Source of the DNA: Alphaproteobacteria bacterium
GTDB taxonomy: Bacteria; Pseudomonadota; Alphaproteobacteria; RF32; CAG-239
Direction of reading: 5' to 3'
Assembly (NCBI GenBank): GCA_015062305.1
Contig: SUUX01000009.1
Location: forward strand, 1 to 64,000
DNA: 64,000 bases
The notes beneath the pieces were generated by a model, which was not told the DNA's origin, did no database searches, and saw only the letters and a program-made list of their open reading frames with translations. A program made the translations under genes and the position numbers. Each line of letters opens with the position of its first letter. The first letter of the stretch is position 1. Positions 17,423 through 25,734 of the stretch are shown one piece after another.

Positions 17423-17887
17423 ATGAATACATATGCAACCAAACCCTCAGATATTGAGAGAAAATGGTATGTAGTTGATGCACAAGGTGTTGTTTTGGGT
17501 CGTTTGTCTGCTCAGATTGCCAAAATCTTACAAGGCAAAAACAAACCAAACTATGTTAGCAACCTTGACTGCGGTGACTATGTAGTTGTTATCAATGCCG
17601 ACAAAGTAAAACTTACTGGTCGCAAATTAACAGATAAAAAATACTTCCACCACACCGGTTGGATTGGTGGTATTAAAGAAACCACTCCTGCTAAAATTTT
17701 GGCAGGCAAGTTCCCAGAGAGAGTTATCATCAAAGCTGTTGAACGCATGATTTCTCGCAATCCTATGGGTCGTCAACAAATGACCAAACTCAAGGTTTAT
17801 GCTGGTGAAACACACCCTCATACAGCTCAAAATCCGATTGTTTTGGATATGGAAGCTATGAACCCAAAGAATAAGAGGAGCAAATAA
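17423..17887 (+). CDS. rplM: 50S ribosomal protein L13
   Basis: 154 aa, full length for L13, an early-assembly protein of the large ribosomal subunit. Conserved blocks [15 protein letters not shown] (N-terminal), DKKYFHHTG and the GMLP-like block [11 protein letters not shown] are present, with the C-terminal [13 protein letters not shown] motif. Ribosome site GAGAG precedes the ATG. It is paired with rpsI 2 bases downstream, the arrangement conserved across bacteria, under the promoter at 17352. Confidence 0.98.
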   Translation: MNTYATKPSDIERKWYVVDAQGVVLGRLSAQIAKILQGKNKPNYVSNLDCGDYVVVINADKVKLTGRKLTDKKYFHHTGWIGGIKETTPAKILAGKFPERVIIKAVERMISRNPMGRQQMTKLKVYAGETHPHTAQNPIVLDMEAMNPKNKRSK

Positions 17888-17889
17888 TC

Positions 17890-18381
17890 ATGGCTGAGAA
17901 ATTAGAATCATTAAAAGACTTAAAAAAAGCCTCAGCTAAAGTTGAAGCTGCTTCTGCTGAAACTGCTGTTGTTCGCAAAGCAAAGAAAGACAAATTGGGT
18001 CGTTCTTATGCAACCGGAAAACGTAAAGACGCTGTTGCTCGTGTATGGATTAAGCCAGGTAAAGGCAATATCACCATTAACGACAAATCTATTGATCAAT
18101 ACTTTGCTCGTCCGGTTTTGAAAATGATTATCAACCAACCTTTTGAGGTAGCTAACCGTGTTAATGAATTTGACGTAGTTTGCACAGTTAAAGGTGGTGG
18201 TTTGTCTGGTCAAGCCGGTGCTATCAAACACGGTATTTCTAAGGCTTTGAACGAGTTCGAGCCTGAATTGCGTGCTGTTTTGAAAAAGGCTGGTTTCTTG
18301 ACCCGTGATGACAGAACTGTTGAGCGTAAGAAATATGGTAAAGCTAAGGCTCGCCGTTCTTACCAATTCTCAAAACGTTAA
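17890..18381 (+). CDS. rpsI: 30S ribosomal protein S9
   Basis: 163 aa. S9 of the small subunit; the basic C-terminal tail reaches the P-site tRNA and ends as expected with [11 protein letters not shown]. Conserved blocks: [15 protein letters not shown] and [19 protein letters not shown]. The ~35-residue Lys/Ala-rich N-terminal extension before the core is typical of alphaproteobacterial S9. Ribosome site AGGAG overlaps the rplM end. A strong terminator follows 20 bases downstream. Confidence 0.98.
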   Translation: MAEKLESLKDLKKASAKVEAASAETAVVRKAKKDKLGRSYATGKRKDAVARVWIKPGKGNITINDKSIDQYFARPVLKMIINQPFEVANRVNEFDVVCTVKGGGLSGQAGAIKHGISKALNEFEPELRAVLKKAGFLTRDDRTVERKKYGKAKARRSYQFSKR

Positions 18382-18401
18382 TCGTTTACAAGAATTTATA
18401 C

Positions 18402-18436
18402 AAAGAAGGGCTGCAGTTTTTTGCAGCCCTTTTCTT
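18402..18436 (+). terminator. Rho-independent terminator after rpsI
   Basis: Long GC-rich stem (AAGGGCTGCA with TGCAGCCCTT, extended by A-T pairs to 18402 and 18436) with a 6-base loop and flanking T residues. Confidence 0.9.
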
Positions 18437-18542
18437 GTATAAAAATGGTTGACTTTGGGTGATAAATTTAATAATTATCAAACACAAATAAAATTATTTT
18501 TTTGATTTTTAAAAAATTATATAACTCAAAAATACTTATGTT

Positions 18543-18935
18543 ATGAGAAGATTTGATGTAATTAGAGCAACTGTTCGAGCAAAAGTGCTTTTTGCAACCA
18601 AAACTCAGAATAGAGAGTTGATGGTTTTGATGCAAGATATTTCCTACACAGCAGAAGATCCTTCTTCTGGTCGAGAAAAAACAGGAAGAGTTGTGTATGA
18701 AGATTTTGTAAAAAGAGCAAAATTCAAAGTTGTTAAAGACTGTGATGATGCTGGTTTTTGGGGGCGATATTTAAGACTTTGTGATGGAGACATCATCAAG
18801 TTCTCAATCAAGCGAGAAAACCATCTTGATTACCTTTTCACTTCATTAGAAATTGAAGGTGAGCAAGATTGCTGTTATGGTATAAATGGTTTGGCTGATA
18901 TTATAAACGAATACAACCAAGAACAAGCTCAATAA
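18543..18935 (+). CDS. Small protein of unknown function
   Basis: 130 aa, no signal peptide or membrane helix. Starts MRRFDVIRATVRAKVLF and is made of alternating beta-like segments with several aromatic and acidic patches (LRLCDGDIIKFSI), which would suit a small nucleic-acid- or ligand-binding beta fold, but no family is recognised. There is little Shine-Dalgarno signal before the ATG; the upstream 100 bases are extremely AT-rich. It stands alone between the rpsI terminator and a shared terminator at 18939. Confidence 0.55.
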   Translation: MRRFDVIRATVRAKVLFATKTQNRELMVLMQDISYTAEDPSSGREKTGRVVYEDFVKRAKFKVVKDCDDAGFWGRYLRLCDGDIIKFSIKRENHLDYLFTSLEIEGEQDCCYGINGLADIINEYNQEQAQ

Positions 18936-18938
18936 GCC

Positions 18939-18973
18939 AAAAAAAAGCGGGGACATTGTGTCACCGCTTTTTT
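18939..18973. terminator. Bidirectional terminator between two convergent small genes
   Basis: A-run, stem AGCGG with CCGCT and an inner GACA/TGTC pair, then a T-run. It can serve both the plus-strand gene ending at 18935 and the minus-strand gene ending at 18989. Confidence 0.85.
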
Positions 18974-18988
18974 AGCATACAAAATAAT

Positions 18989-19435
18989 CTAGACCTTTCC
19001 CCAAGGAACATAAATTGCCTTGCTGTTTTCATAAAAATAGTCACGATCCATACGATCTGAATCAATAGAAAAATCCACAATCCAGATGTATTGGTCGGTG
19101 CCTCCTGCAGCAAAGAATTTTTTGTTCAAAAGAGGCTTGCTCATATGAGCTAAAAACTCGTTGATTTTGTTTTTTTGCGCATACAATCTATCAAAGAAAG
19201 ATACGCTCAGAGATTTTTTCTTCTCGATTCGAAAATAGCGATAAGTGCGCAGAGGGTAATGTTCAAACATCAAGTACACATCTTCATCGCCAAAAGGAAA
19301 AAATCCGATTGGATTAAGATCCTTTCCCTGCTCATACTTGGTTCTCACTTTTTCGCCATCAAGCTCACACAACAAGTCTGGATAGAAAGAGGCGGCTTCT
19401 AAAGTCGTATCTTTCTGAGTAGCATTAGTTTTCAT
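18989..19435 (-). CDS. Protein of unknown function
   Basis: 148 aa from the ATG at 19435; a TTG two codons upstream is in frame but less likely. No clear Shine-Dalgarno site is seen. The sequence is soluble, rich in aromatic residues (YLMFEHYPLRTYRYF, YIWIVDFSIDSDRMDRDYFYE) and ends YVPWGKV. The final third looks like a strand-turn-strand unit with conserved-looking Asp and Tyr residues. No recognised domain and no informative neighbours apart from other small unknown genes. Confidence 0.5.
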   Translation of the reverse strand: MKTNATQKDTTLEAASFYPDLLCELDGEKVRTKYEQGKDLNPIGFFPFGDEDVYLMFEHYPLRTYRYFRIEKKKSLSVSFFDRLYAQKNKINEFLAHMSKPLLNKKFFAAGGTDQYIWIVDFSIDSDRMDRDYFYENSKAIYVPWGKV

Positions 19436-19548
19436 AAGCAAATAATATTTAAATTATACAATTTGAAGCCAAGCTATCACATAGCCACTCAAAACTCAAG
19501 CTATAATCCCCAAACATTTGGTTTCAGATTGTTGCAGAAATATGCCTA

Positions 19549-19577
19549 TTGACAAAAAATACAAAAAATGGTATTTT
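19549..19577 (+). promoter_or_regulatory. Promoter of the 111-aa membrane protein gene
   Basis: TTGACA (19549-19554), 17-base spacer, TATTTT (19572-19577), 42 bases before the start codon. Confidence 0.65.
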
Positions 19578-19619
19578 GACAACAAATTAAATAATTAACA
19601 AATTAAATTAAAATAAAAT

Positions 19620-19955
19620 ATGAAAAAGAGTATTATTCTTTCATTGAGTGTTGTCATTTTGACAATAGCGGTTTTAGTAGTTGTATACAACCCATACGCA
19701 CTGTTCCAAACAGTTGCCATCGTTGCATTAATAGCAACTATTGCCATGGGAATAGATTACTTTAACAGTGTCCCTAAAGATGAGCAGAAAGGGCTTAAAT
19801 TATACAATTTAAGCTATATCTTAATGGCGGTTTTGGCTGCAATATTTATGTTCATCCAATTCAGCATTAACTATGCCGCGTTAGCAATAATTGCTGAGTG
19901 TGTTGTATACATCTTTATGGTGCCGCTGTTTTATTCTGTAAGGGATAAGGAATAA
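19620..19955 (+). CDS. Small integral membrane protein of unknown function
   Basis: 111 aa with four hydrophobic segments (about 5-25, 28-46, 66-84 and 86-105) separated by one charged loop (NSVPKDEQKGLKLYN, about 49-63). The short N-terminal KK and C-terminal RDKE charges suggest both ends in the cytoplasm. The first helix could be mistaken for a signal peptide, but there is no cleavage site. The gene has its own promoter and terminator, so it is a single unit. No family recognised. Confidence 0.6.
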   Translation: MKKSIILSLSVVILTIAVLVVVYNPYALFQTVAIVALIATIAMGIDYFNSVPKDEQKGLKLYNLSYILMAVLAAIFMFIQFSINYAALAIIAECVVYIFMVPLFYSVRDKE

Positions 19956-19973
19956 ACAACACACAAAAAACAC

Positions 19974-20011
19974 AAAAAACACCACTGCCAGTCAGCGCAG
20001 TGGTGTTTTTT
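19974..20011 (+). terminator. Rho-independent terminator of the 111-aa gene
   Basis: Perfect 15-bp inverted repeat (19974-19988 with 19997-20011) including CACCACTGC/GCAGTGGTG, 8-base loop, followed by T residues. Confidence 0.9.
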
Positions 20012-20043
20012 TATGAACAAAATAGTTAAATCATTGTTGTTCA

Positions 20044-20158
20044 TTTGACTTGTAGTCAAACCCACTTTTCGTGGGTTCAAATCCCTACCTCTCCTCAGCA
20101 TTTACAACAAAACCCACCATTCGGCGGGTTTCTTCTAAATGGCGGATAGGGTGGGATT
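20044..20158. repeat. 115-bp tRNA-associated direct repeat, copy 1
   Basis: Matches 20212-20326 with two mismatches by eye; copies are offset by 168 bases. Contents in order: hairpin TTTGA-CTTGTAG-TCAAA, hairpin CCCAC-TTTTC-GTGGG, the T-arm-like GGGTTCAAATCCC followed by CCTCTCC (like the 3' end of a class II tRNA but lacking any 5' half), a hairpin AACCCACCATTCGGCGGGTT, and the last 19 bases of the tRNA-Ser gene (20140-20158). No full tRNA can be folded here. Confidence 0.8.
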
Positions 20159-20211
20159 ACTTCGTTCACTTCGTCAATTGGCTAAAGCCAAACGGCGCCC
20201 TTCCGTTCGCC

Positions 20212-20326
20212 TTTGACTTGTAGTCAAACCCACTTTTCGTGGGTTCAAATCCCTACCTCTCCTCAGCATTTACAACAAAACCCGCCGTTCGGCGGGTTTC
20301 TTCTAAATGGCGGATAGGGTGGGATT
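20212..20326. repeat. 115-bp tRNA-associated direct repeat, copy 2, running into tRNA-Ser
   Basis: Same content as copy 1; here the end is the true 3' part of tRNA-Ser (20308-20326). The hairpin AACCCGCC-GTTC-GGCGGGTT (20279-20298) sits just beyond the tRNA-Ser 3' end and, with the short A-run before it, probably terminates the minus-strand tRNA transcript. Between the copies, TTGGCTAAAGCCAA (20178-20191) is another hairpin. The rest of the 19956-20623 gap is AT-rich and shows nothing else. Confidence 0.8.
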
Positions 20327-20398
20327 CGAACCCACGGTACCCTTTAGGGGTACACACGATTTCCAATCGTGCGCCTTCGACCACTCGGCCACCTATCC
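20308..20398 (-). tRNA. tRNA-Ser (anticodon GGA)
   Basis: 91 nt reading leftward from 20398. Acceptor GGATAGG pairs with CCTATCC; the anticodon stem ACGAT/ATCGT encloses loop TTGGAAA with anticodon GGA; the long variable arm (TACCC-CTAAA-GGGTA) is typical of serine tRNAs; the T-loop is TTCGAAT, the discriminator is G and CCA is encoded. Confidence 0.96.
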
Positions 20399-20623
20399 AA
20401 AAACAAGGCATAAACTATAATATTCAAAATTATTTTGCAACAAAATTTTTTATATTTGATTCAAAATTTTTTGTTTCTGTTTATATCTGAAATGCTTTTG
20501 TTGAAATTAACCAACTGTTAAATTAAATTATGTATTATAAATATAGATGATGCTGACAAAAACTCTTGCATTTGTAGACTTTTTGTGCTACACAACCCTT
20601 TACAAAACTATGGATGTCTGAAA

Positions 20624-20983
20624 ATGATAATTGATAGTAATAATAAAAAGCAGAAGAGTATTTTGACCAATAAGTGCTTCTATCAGACGACAGCACGTAT
20701 CATGCGTGACTTCGAAGAGCGAGGTTATGCCAACTCTGCCGATGAGACAGCCAAAGTTATTTCAGCTTATCATGATATTGTCAAAAAGAAGACCAAAAAC
20801 ACGTTTAACGCAGATTATAACAGTGCTTTTCGTCGTATAGATGATGCAATCCAATCCCTGGCAAACCAAGTTTTTTATGATTGTGATAAAAAGAGTCTGG
20901 ATTATGCATATCACTCTTTTGAAGAATTTGACCATATTGGTGCCATTGTCACCCGCCAAAGAGCCAAAAAAGGTTCTCTTTAA
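20624..20983 (+). CDS. Small hydrophilic protein of unknown function
   Basis: 119 aa from the ATG at 20624; an in-frame GTG at 20585 would add 13 residues. Neither start has a strong ribosome site. The protein is basic, mostly helical and has no membrane segment (for example IMRDFEERGYANSADETAKVISAYHDIV), ending in RQRAKKGSL. No family recognised. It stands alone between the tRNA-Ser region and gpsA, about 100 bases upstream of the latter. Confidence 0.5.
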   Translation: MIIDSNNKKQKSILTNKCFYQTTARIMRDFEERGYANSADETAKVISAYHDIVKKKTKNTFNADYNSAFRRIDDAIQSLANQVFYDCDKKSLDYAYHSFEEFDHIGAIVTRQRAKKGSL

Positions 20984-21086
20984 TTTTCTTTTGCAAAAAT
21001 GCGTGTACTTTTCAAATATGTTAGTTGCAAACTATCTTCATATAGTTTACTCATAATAATTATTTATAACTTTATAGGATTTTGAC

Positions 21087-22049
21087 ATGAACAAAATTTC
21101 TCTTATCGGATGCGGGCGTTGGGGTACTTTTTTGGGCTGGTATGCAGCCAATTATTGTGGTTATGATGTAGATATGTATGATATACCTACTTCGCCAAAT
21201 TTTATCGAACTGCGTGATACTCGCAAAAATCCCTATTTGAACCTTTCTGATAATATGTTTTTGCACGATAATCTGTCTGCTGTCTTGGCTAATGATGTTA
21301 TTATCGTATCTATTGGTTGCCAATATTTCAGAGGATTATGCAAAGAACTAAACTCATACAACCTTGCTGGCAAAACATTTTTGTTGGCCATGAAGGGGCT
21401 GGAAGAACCCACTGCGACTACCATGTTTGATATCATGCGTCAAGAGATAAACCAAGACATTCATATTGCCACACTCGGTGGTCCGGGGCATGTGCAAGAC
21501 TATATGAAAGGGGTTCCTTCTTGTGCTGTGATAGACAGTGATGAAGAAGCCGTCAAAGAACGCCTTATCAATATGTTTTCCAGTGAGCTAATTCGCTTTT
21601 ATTATGGCGCCGATCTCAAGGGCAACCAAGTTGGTGCTGCCCTCAAAAACGTGATTGGTCTGGCTGCCGGCATTTTAGATGGATTGGAGTGGTATGGTCT
21701 AAAAGGTGCTCTCATGGCCAGAGCTCCGGTAGAAGTAGGGCGTCTTATTGAATATATGGGAGGCAACCCTCGTACAGCCTATGGTTTGGCTCATTTGGGT
21801 GACTATGAGGCCACTTTGTTTTCCAAACACAGCCACAATCGTACCTTTGGTGAGAAATTTGCCAAGGGAGAAGATTTCGGAAAATTGGCAGAAGGTGTTC
21901 CAACTCTCAAGGCAGTCAAGCAAATTGCCGATTCTAAAGGCATTGATATGCCAATATGTCAGGCACTATATTCTGCTATATATGAAAAAGCAGATATCAA
22001 GTCTACCATCAAGGCAATGTTTGAAAGAGATCTTAAGAGAGAGTTCTAA
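21087..22049 (+). CDS. gpsA: Glycerol-3-phosphate dehydrogenase [NAD(P)+] (GpsA family)
   Basis: 320 aa, normal length. Reduces dihydroxyacetone phosphate to sn-glycerol-3-phosphate for phospholipid synthesis. The Rossmann motif is G8-C-G10-R-W-G13; catalytic lysines match K103 (LAMKGLE) and K187 in GAALKNVIGLAAG. The region after K187 (GILDGLEWYGLKGALMARAPVEVGRL) follows the family pattern, although the tryptophan in the glycine-rich loop (GCGRWGT, usually GxGAWGT) and several later blocks are somewhat divergent. It is convergent with the CoA-transferase genes and shares a terminator hairpin with them. Confidence 0.88.
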   Translation: MNKISLIGCGRWGTFLGWYAANYCGYDVDMYDIPTSPNFIELRDTRKNPYLNLSDNMFLHDNLSAVLANDVIIVSIGCQYFRGLCKELNSYNLAGKTFLLAMKGLEEPTATTMFDIMRQEINQDIHIATLGGPGHVQDYMKGVPSCAVIDSDEEAVKERLINMFSSELIRFYYGADLKGNQVGAALKNVIGLAAGILDGLEWYGLKGALMARAPVEVGRLIEYMGGNPRTAYGLAHLGDYEATLFSKHSHNRTFGEKFAKGEDFGKLAEGVPTLKAVKQIADSKGIDMPICQALYSAIYEKADIKSTIKAMFERDLKREF

Positions 22050-22071
22050 AATATCTGTAATTATTAGGAAG

Positions 22072-22105
22072 AAGAGTTTGCAGTTTCTATGCTGCAAACT
22101 CTTTT
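22072..22105. terminator. Shared terminator hairpin between gpsA and the CoA-transferase genes
   Basis: Perfect 12-bp stem (AAGAGTTTGCAG 22072-22083 with CTGCAAACTCTT 22092-22103), loop of 8 bases, T-run on the plus strand. It overlaps the 3' end of the minus-strand CoA-transferase gene. Confidence 0.75.
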
Positions 22106-22755
22106 AAATTATCTGCAATAATCAAATTAGCACCGGTAGAAGCAATAACATCATCAAGCGAAAACAGTGGATTAATCTCTGTCAACAACAAACCCTCAGG
22201 TGTTGCTTCTATAACACATCTCTCTGTTACAATCATGTCAACTTCGGCTTCTGCTGTCAGAGGAATTGTACATTTTTCAACAATTCTTGGCTCCCCTTTA
22301 TTAGTGGTATGTTCCATGGCAATAATCACTTTTTTTGCTCCAACCACCAAATCCATTGCACCACCCATTCCAGGCACAAAAGCTCCTGGTATCATCCAAT
22401 TTGCCAAATTTCCGAAACTATCAACTTGTAGAGCTCCCAAAACCGTAGCATCCACGTGTCCACCTCTGATAATTGTAAACGACATATTTGTATCAAAATA
22501 TGCAGCTCCTTTTTTGGTGGTAACAGGAATACCTCCGGCATTTGTCACCAAAGGTTTTTCCGGTGCCGAAAAATCTCTATGCCCAACACCAAGCAAGCCA
22601 TTTTCAGATTGAAAAATAGCATGAATATCATGAGGAATATAATTTGCCACTTCAGTCGGTAGACCGATTCCCAAAGTAATCACATCGCCTTCATGCACTT
22701 CTTTTGCCACTCGCTTTGCAATAATCTCTCTACATTGCTCTTTGGTTAATTCCAT
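22087..22755 (-). CDS. 3-oxoacid CoA-transferase, subunit B
   Basis: 222 aa. Beta subunit of a class I CoA-transferase (AtoA/ScoB type). The catalytic glutamate that forms the glutamyl-CoA thioester is E51 in SENGLLG. Other family blocks: GIGLPTEVANYI, GGHVDATVLGALQVD and a glycine-rich PGMGGAMDLV. Downstream partner of the A subunit, 9 bases apart. The enzyme moves CoA between succinate or acetate and acetoacetate or a related acid; the exact pair is not readable. Its C terminus overlaps a terminator hairpin. Confidence 0.93.
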   Translation of the reverse strand: MELTKEQCREIIAKRVAKEVHEGDVITLGIGLPTEVANYIPHDIHAIFQSENGLLGVGHRDFSAPEKPLVTNAGGIPVTTKKGAAYFDTNMSFTIIRGGHVDATVLGALQVDSFGNLANWMIPGAFVPGMGGAMDLVVGAKKVIIAMEHTTNKGEPRIVEKCTIPLTAEAEVDMIVTERCVIEATPEGLLLTEINPLFSLDDVIASTGANLIIADNLKEFAA

Positions 22756-22764
22756 GTTTATCTC

Positions 22765-23406
22765 CTATTGGGCAATATAATCAACAAATATTCCGGGAAT
22801 AGTCACTTCTGCCGGATTAAGCGCCTCTTCACAAATTTCATCGGCTTCCAAAATTACCACATCAGCAGCAGTTGCCATAACCGGATTAAAGTTTCTGGTT
22901 GTGCCATCTAAAAAAGCATTTCCGAATTTATCTGCCTTTGTAGCATATACAATTGCCACATCAGCTCTCAGAGGTTTTTCCAGCAAATATTTTTTGCCTT
23001 GAGATTCTATTATATCTTTGCCTTTTTCCACAATTGTTCCCACACCGGTAGGTGTCAAAAATCCACCCAAGCCGGCTCCTCCGCAACGAATACGCTCAGC
23101 CAATGTTCCCATCGGCACAAGCTCAACCTCCAGTTCTCCTGCATTAAATTGGCGTCCGGTTTCTGGGTTGGTGCCGATATGGGCAACAATAGCTTTTTTC
23201 ACCAGTTTGTTTACAATCAATTTTCCTCTGTCAAACTCTGGTACACAAGTGTCATTGGCAATAAGAGTAAGCTCGCCGGTCTTGTTTTTTATAATCTCAT
23301 CAATCACTTTTTCGGGGCTGCCACAACGTAAAAAACCCCCAATCATAACTGTAGAACCAGATTTTACCATTTGTCCGGCTTCTGATACAGATATAAATTT
23401 TTTCAT
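22765..23406 (-). CDS. 3-oxoacid CoA-transferase, subunit A
   Basis: 213 aa from the ATG at 23406, which has AGGAAG just upstream; a start 25 codons earlier is in frame but lacks support. AtoD/ScoA-type alpha subunit with VMIGGFLRCGSPEKVID near the N terminus (CoA-binding glycine loop), GGAGLGGFLTPTGVGT and YATKADKFGNA. It forms the alpha2beta2 enzyme with the next gene. No thiolase or beta-hydroxybutyrate gene is adjacent, so whether it serves ketone or short-chain acid use or fermentation is open. Confidence 0.92.
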   Translation of the reverse strand: MKKFISVSEAGQMVKSGSTVMIGGFLRCGSPEKVIDEIIKNKTGELTLIANDTCVPEFDRGKLIVNKLVKKAIVAHIGTNPETGRQFNAGELEVELVPMGTLAERIRCGGAGLGGFLTPTGVGTIVEKGKDIIESQGKKYLLEKPLRADVAIVYATKADKFGNAFLDGTTRNFNPVMATAADVVILEADEICEEALNPAEVTIPGIFVDYIAQ

Positions 23407-23553
23407 CGGCTTCCTAACTTTTGTTTTAAAACACGCACAAATATAGCCTATTTTTTTGAAAAAGTCATCATTTTTCTGCATTTCACCATTATTTTATAGA
23501 CAAAATTTCCAAATTGTGTTAGTTTGTATGCAGTAACCAATTAATTAGGAATT

Positions 23554-24009
23554 ATGAAAAGTATAATTATTGCAACACTATGCGTGTTGTTGCTTAGTTC
23601 TTGTAGTGCCATTAATATAGGTAACAGAGGTGTCAGATATTTCTATGGACAAGCTGCCATAAACAATGCTCCCGTCAATCGCAGGGCTGTTGCTTCCACC
23701 AGCATACGCAGCTATGTAGACCGCAAAACCGGAGCCGTTGTAAATGCATCAGCCCATATCAAATATTGTTTCAGCGTGCAGTTTGGCACCCTAAAAGTTA
23801 TCAATGGTCGCCAAGGGTTGGAGGTATATCAATACCATAACAACATATGGCAACGCATTCCAACACCATACCGCCAAGATATTTTAGTATGGACCAAACA
23901 GCGCCCACAATTGGTTTATATCAATGGTCCCTATGTTTATGTATATGTGGCAAAAAGGTCAAACATGACATGGAGGAGGGCGCAACAATTGGCAGTATAC
24001 AAGTTTTAA
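23554..24009 (+). CDS. Small predicted lipoprotein
   Basis: 151 aa. N-terminal signal with lipobox LLSSC; C17 would be lipidated after cleavage. The mature part is rich in Tyr, Arg and Val with repeated beta-like stretches (VYINGPYVYVYVA), so probably a small beta-sheet envelope protein. Ribosome site TAGGA precedes the ATG. It is a single-gene unit with its own terminator. Function unknown; no family recognised. Confidence 0.7.
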   Translation: MKSIIIATLCVLLLSSCSAINIGNRGVRYFYGQAAINNAPVNRRAVASTSIRSYVDRKTGAVVNASAHIKYCFSVQFGTLKVINGRQGLEVYQYHNNIWQRIPTPYRQDILVWTKQRPQLVYINGPYVYVYVAKRSNMTWRRAQQLAVYKF

Positions 24010-24011
24010 GC

Positions 24012-24041
24012 AAGGGGAAGATTTTTCTTCCCCTTTTTTTT
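24012..24041 (+). terminator. Rho-independent terminator after the lipoprotein gene
   Basis: 10-bp stem AAGGGGAAGA/TCTTCCCCTT, 4-base loop and a run of T residues. Confidence 0.92.
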
Positions 24042-24089
24042 ATATCTGTTAAAATCAAGACAAATATACAACAGACAAAGGAACCAATA

Positions 24090-25730
24090 ATGAAAAATGC
24101 CGAATTTGATATCAATGCCGCCGAAGGGGTATATTTAAATACCTCATACCAACTGGATGGCAAATTCTATCCTGCCGGCCATGTCCTAAACAAAGAAGAC
24201 ATCATTATATTTAAGATGTTTGATATCACTCGCGTATCCGGTTCCATTATGGAAGAAAATGATATTCCTCAAATAACAGCATTAGGCATGGTTGCTGCCA
24301 AGATTTGTGGACACAATACTGCTTTTAAGGTGGAGGATAATGGTTCTTGTCATATAATCGCCACTATCGATGGGCTTTTCATCAGTTCAGAACCCAGAAT
24401 TTCCAAATTTAACCGCCTTCACCCCTGCATAGTTCTTAATACTATTGCTCCATATCAAAGTATCAAAAAAGGAGATGTTATTGCCACTTTGGAGCTAACC
24501 ACACCACTTATACCACAGTCAGAAATAGATGAGGTGTTATTCAATCTGTCTGGCAATGTTTCATTATTGCAGGTACAAGAGCTCAAATCTTTGCGCACTG
24601 CCTTTATATATGCCAAAATACAAGATAACAATGCCGAGAACGAGCATTTTCAAGCAGTGGTAACCAAGCTTGTTTCTTCAATGTCATCTTATCAACTTAA
24701 TTTTATGCAAGAATATTCAGCCTTTTATACTCAAAATTACATAGCCGATAGTTTGCAAAATGCAGTTGATGCCGGATTTGAGGCAATATTTATAGTTGGA
24801 GCAGCCCGCACAGCAAACCCACAAGATGTAATCCCTACTGCCATATCATCTGTAGCCGATGATATCATCGAAGGAATTTGTCCCATATATGGAGCATCAG
24901 ATTTGTTTATGGCCTCCAAACGCCAAGCACGCATCATTGCATTGCCTTACAACTATGCTCAAACCAACACCGATATTATTGACCGATGCATCAAGCAAGT
25001 TCTTTATTCCGACAAATTTTCGGCTGCAGATTTTTCTTGGATAATGCCGCCATTTTATCAGCAAGCATCTTCCGTAGATACCAAAGAATTATCTTCATTT
25101 GTGACAGCCAAAAACACATCAAGCAAGTCTAAAAAAGCCAGTATTGCCGCAATAGTTTTAGCTGCAGGTGTTGGTAGTCGAGCCGGACGCAATAAGCTTA
25201 TCTCAGAGATGTCTGATGGCGAACCTTTGTTTATGCATGCCGTTAAAGCTGCAATAGCTTCAGATGCTTCTCCGGTTTTTGTCATCACCGGGCATAATGC
25301 AGATATTATGAATGAGTTTCTTGACAAAGTAGATGTTAACATCATACACAATTCATCTTATCGAGCCGGTGTTAAGACTTCTATTGATATAGGGCTGAAG
25401 TCCGTACCAAATTTTTGTGATGGTGCTATGCTCATTCCCGCCGATATGCCCAACATTACCGCCACAGAACTAAACAAGCTCATATCATCTTTTCGCAAAG
25501 ACAAAGATAAACAAATATGTGTTCTGTCTCACAAAGGAATCAAATCCAATCCCATAATATGGAGCCAGTCTTTGTATTCAAAAGCAGATGTTGTACCAGA
25601 AAACGCTCATTTGCGCCCCGTATTTATGGAACACGCTGACTATACAAATGTCACCGAGATTAAAGACCCTCTCAAATTATTGGATGTAAATTACCCTAGT
25701 GATATCGAAAACCTTCAAAAATCCAAATAG
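24090..25730 (+). CDS. Molybdopterin-binding / MobA-like nucleotidyltransferase fusion protein
   Basis: 546 aa from the ATG at 24090 (AAAGGA upstream); a longer open frame runs back through the lipoprotein gene but is an artefact. N-terminal ~340 residues resemble the molybdopterin-binding domain found fused this way in alphaproteobacteria (opening with GVYLNTSYQLDGKFYPAGHVLNKED-like pattern, split here for brevity, and a GAARTANPQDVIP block). The C-terminal ~195 residues are a MocA/MobA-type nucleotidyltransferase with LAAGVGSRAGRNK (357-369) and a PADMPNIT metal site. Such proteins are thought to mature molybdenum cofactor by adding a nucleotide. No other molybdenum cofactor or molybdoenzyme gene is in the window. 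Confidence 0.82.
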   Translation: MKNAEFDINAAEGVYLNTSYQLDGKFYPAGHVLNKEDIIIFKMFDITRVSGSIMEENDIPQITALGMVAAKICGHNTAFKVEDNGSCHIIATIDGLFISSEPRISKFNRLHPCIVLNTIAPYQSIKKGDVIATLELTTPLIPQSEIDEVLFNLSGNVSLLQVQELKSLRTAFIYAKIQDNNAENEHFQAVVTKLVSSMSSYQLNFMQEYSAFYTQNYIADSLQNAVDAGFEAIFIVGAARTANPQDVIPTAISSVADDIIEGICPIYGASDLFMASKRQARIIALPYNYAQTNTDIIDRCIKQVLYSDKFSAADFSWIMPPFYQQASSVDTKELSSFVTAKNTSSKSKKASIAAIVLAAGVGSRAGRNKLISEMSDGEPLFMHAVKAAIASDASPVFVITGHNADIMNEFLDKVDVNIIHNSSYRAGVKTSIDIGLKSVPNFCDGAMLIPADMPNITATELNKLISSFRKDKDKQICVLSHKGIKSNPIIWSQSLYSKADVVPENAHLRPVFMEHADYTNVTEIKDPLKLLDVNYPSDIENLQKSK

Positions 25731-25734
25731 AAGA

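Noticed and set aside
20212..20268. A second tRNA gene on the plus strand
   Set aside because: Only a 3'-like half is present: the anticodon-like loop would read TGT but the arm layout is class II, and there is no 5' acceptor or D-arm.
23847..24089. 81-codon N-terminal extension of the molybdopterin fusion protein
   Set aside because: It would run through the lipoprotein gene and its terminator in another frame; the ATG at 24090 has a proper ribosome site.
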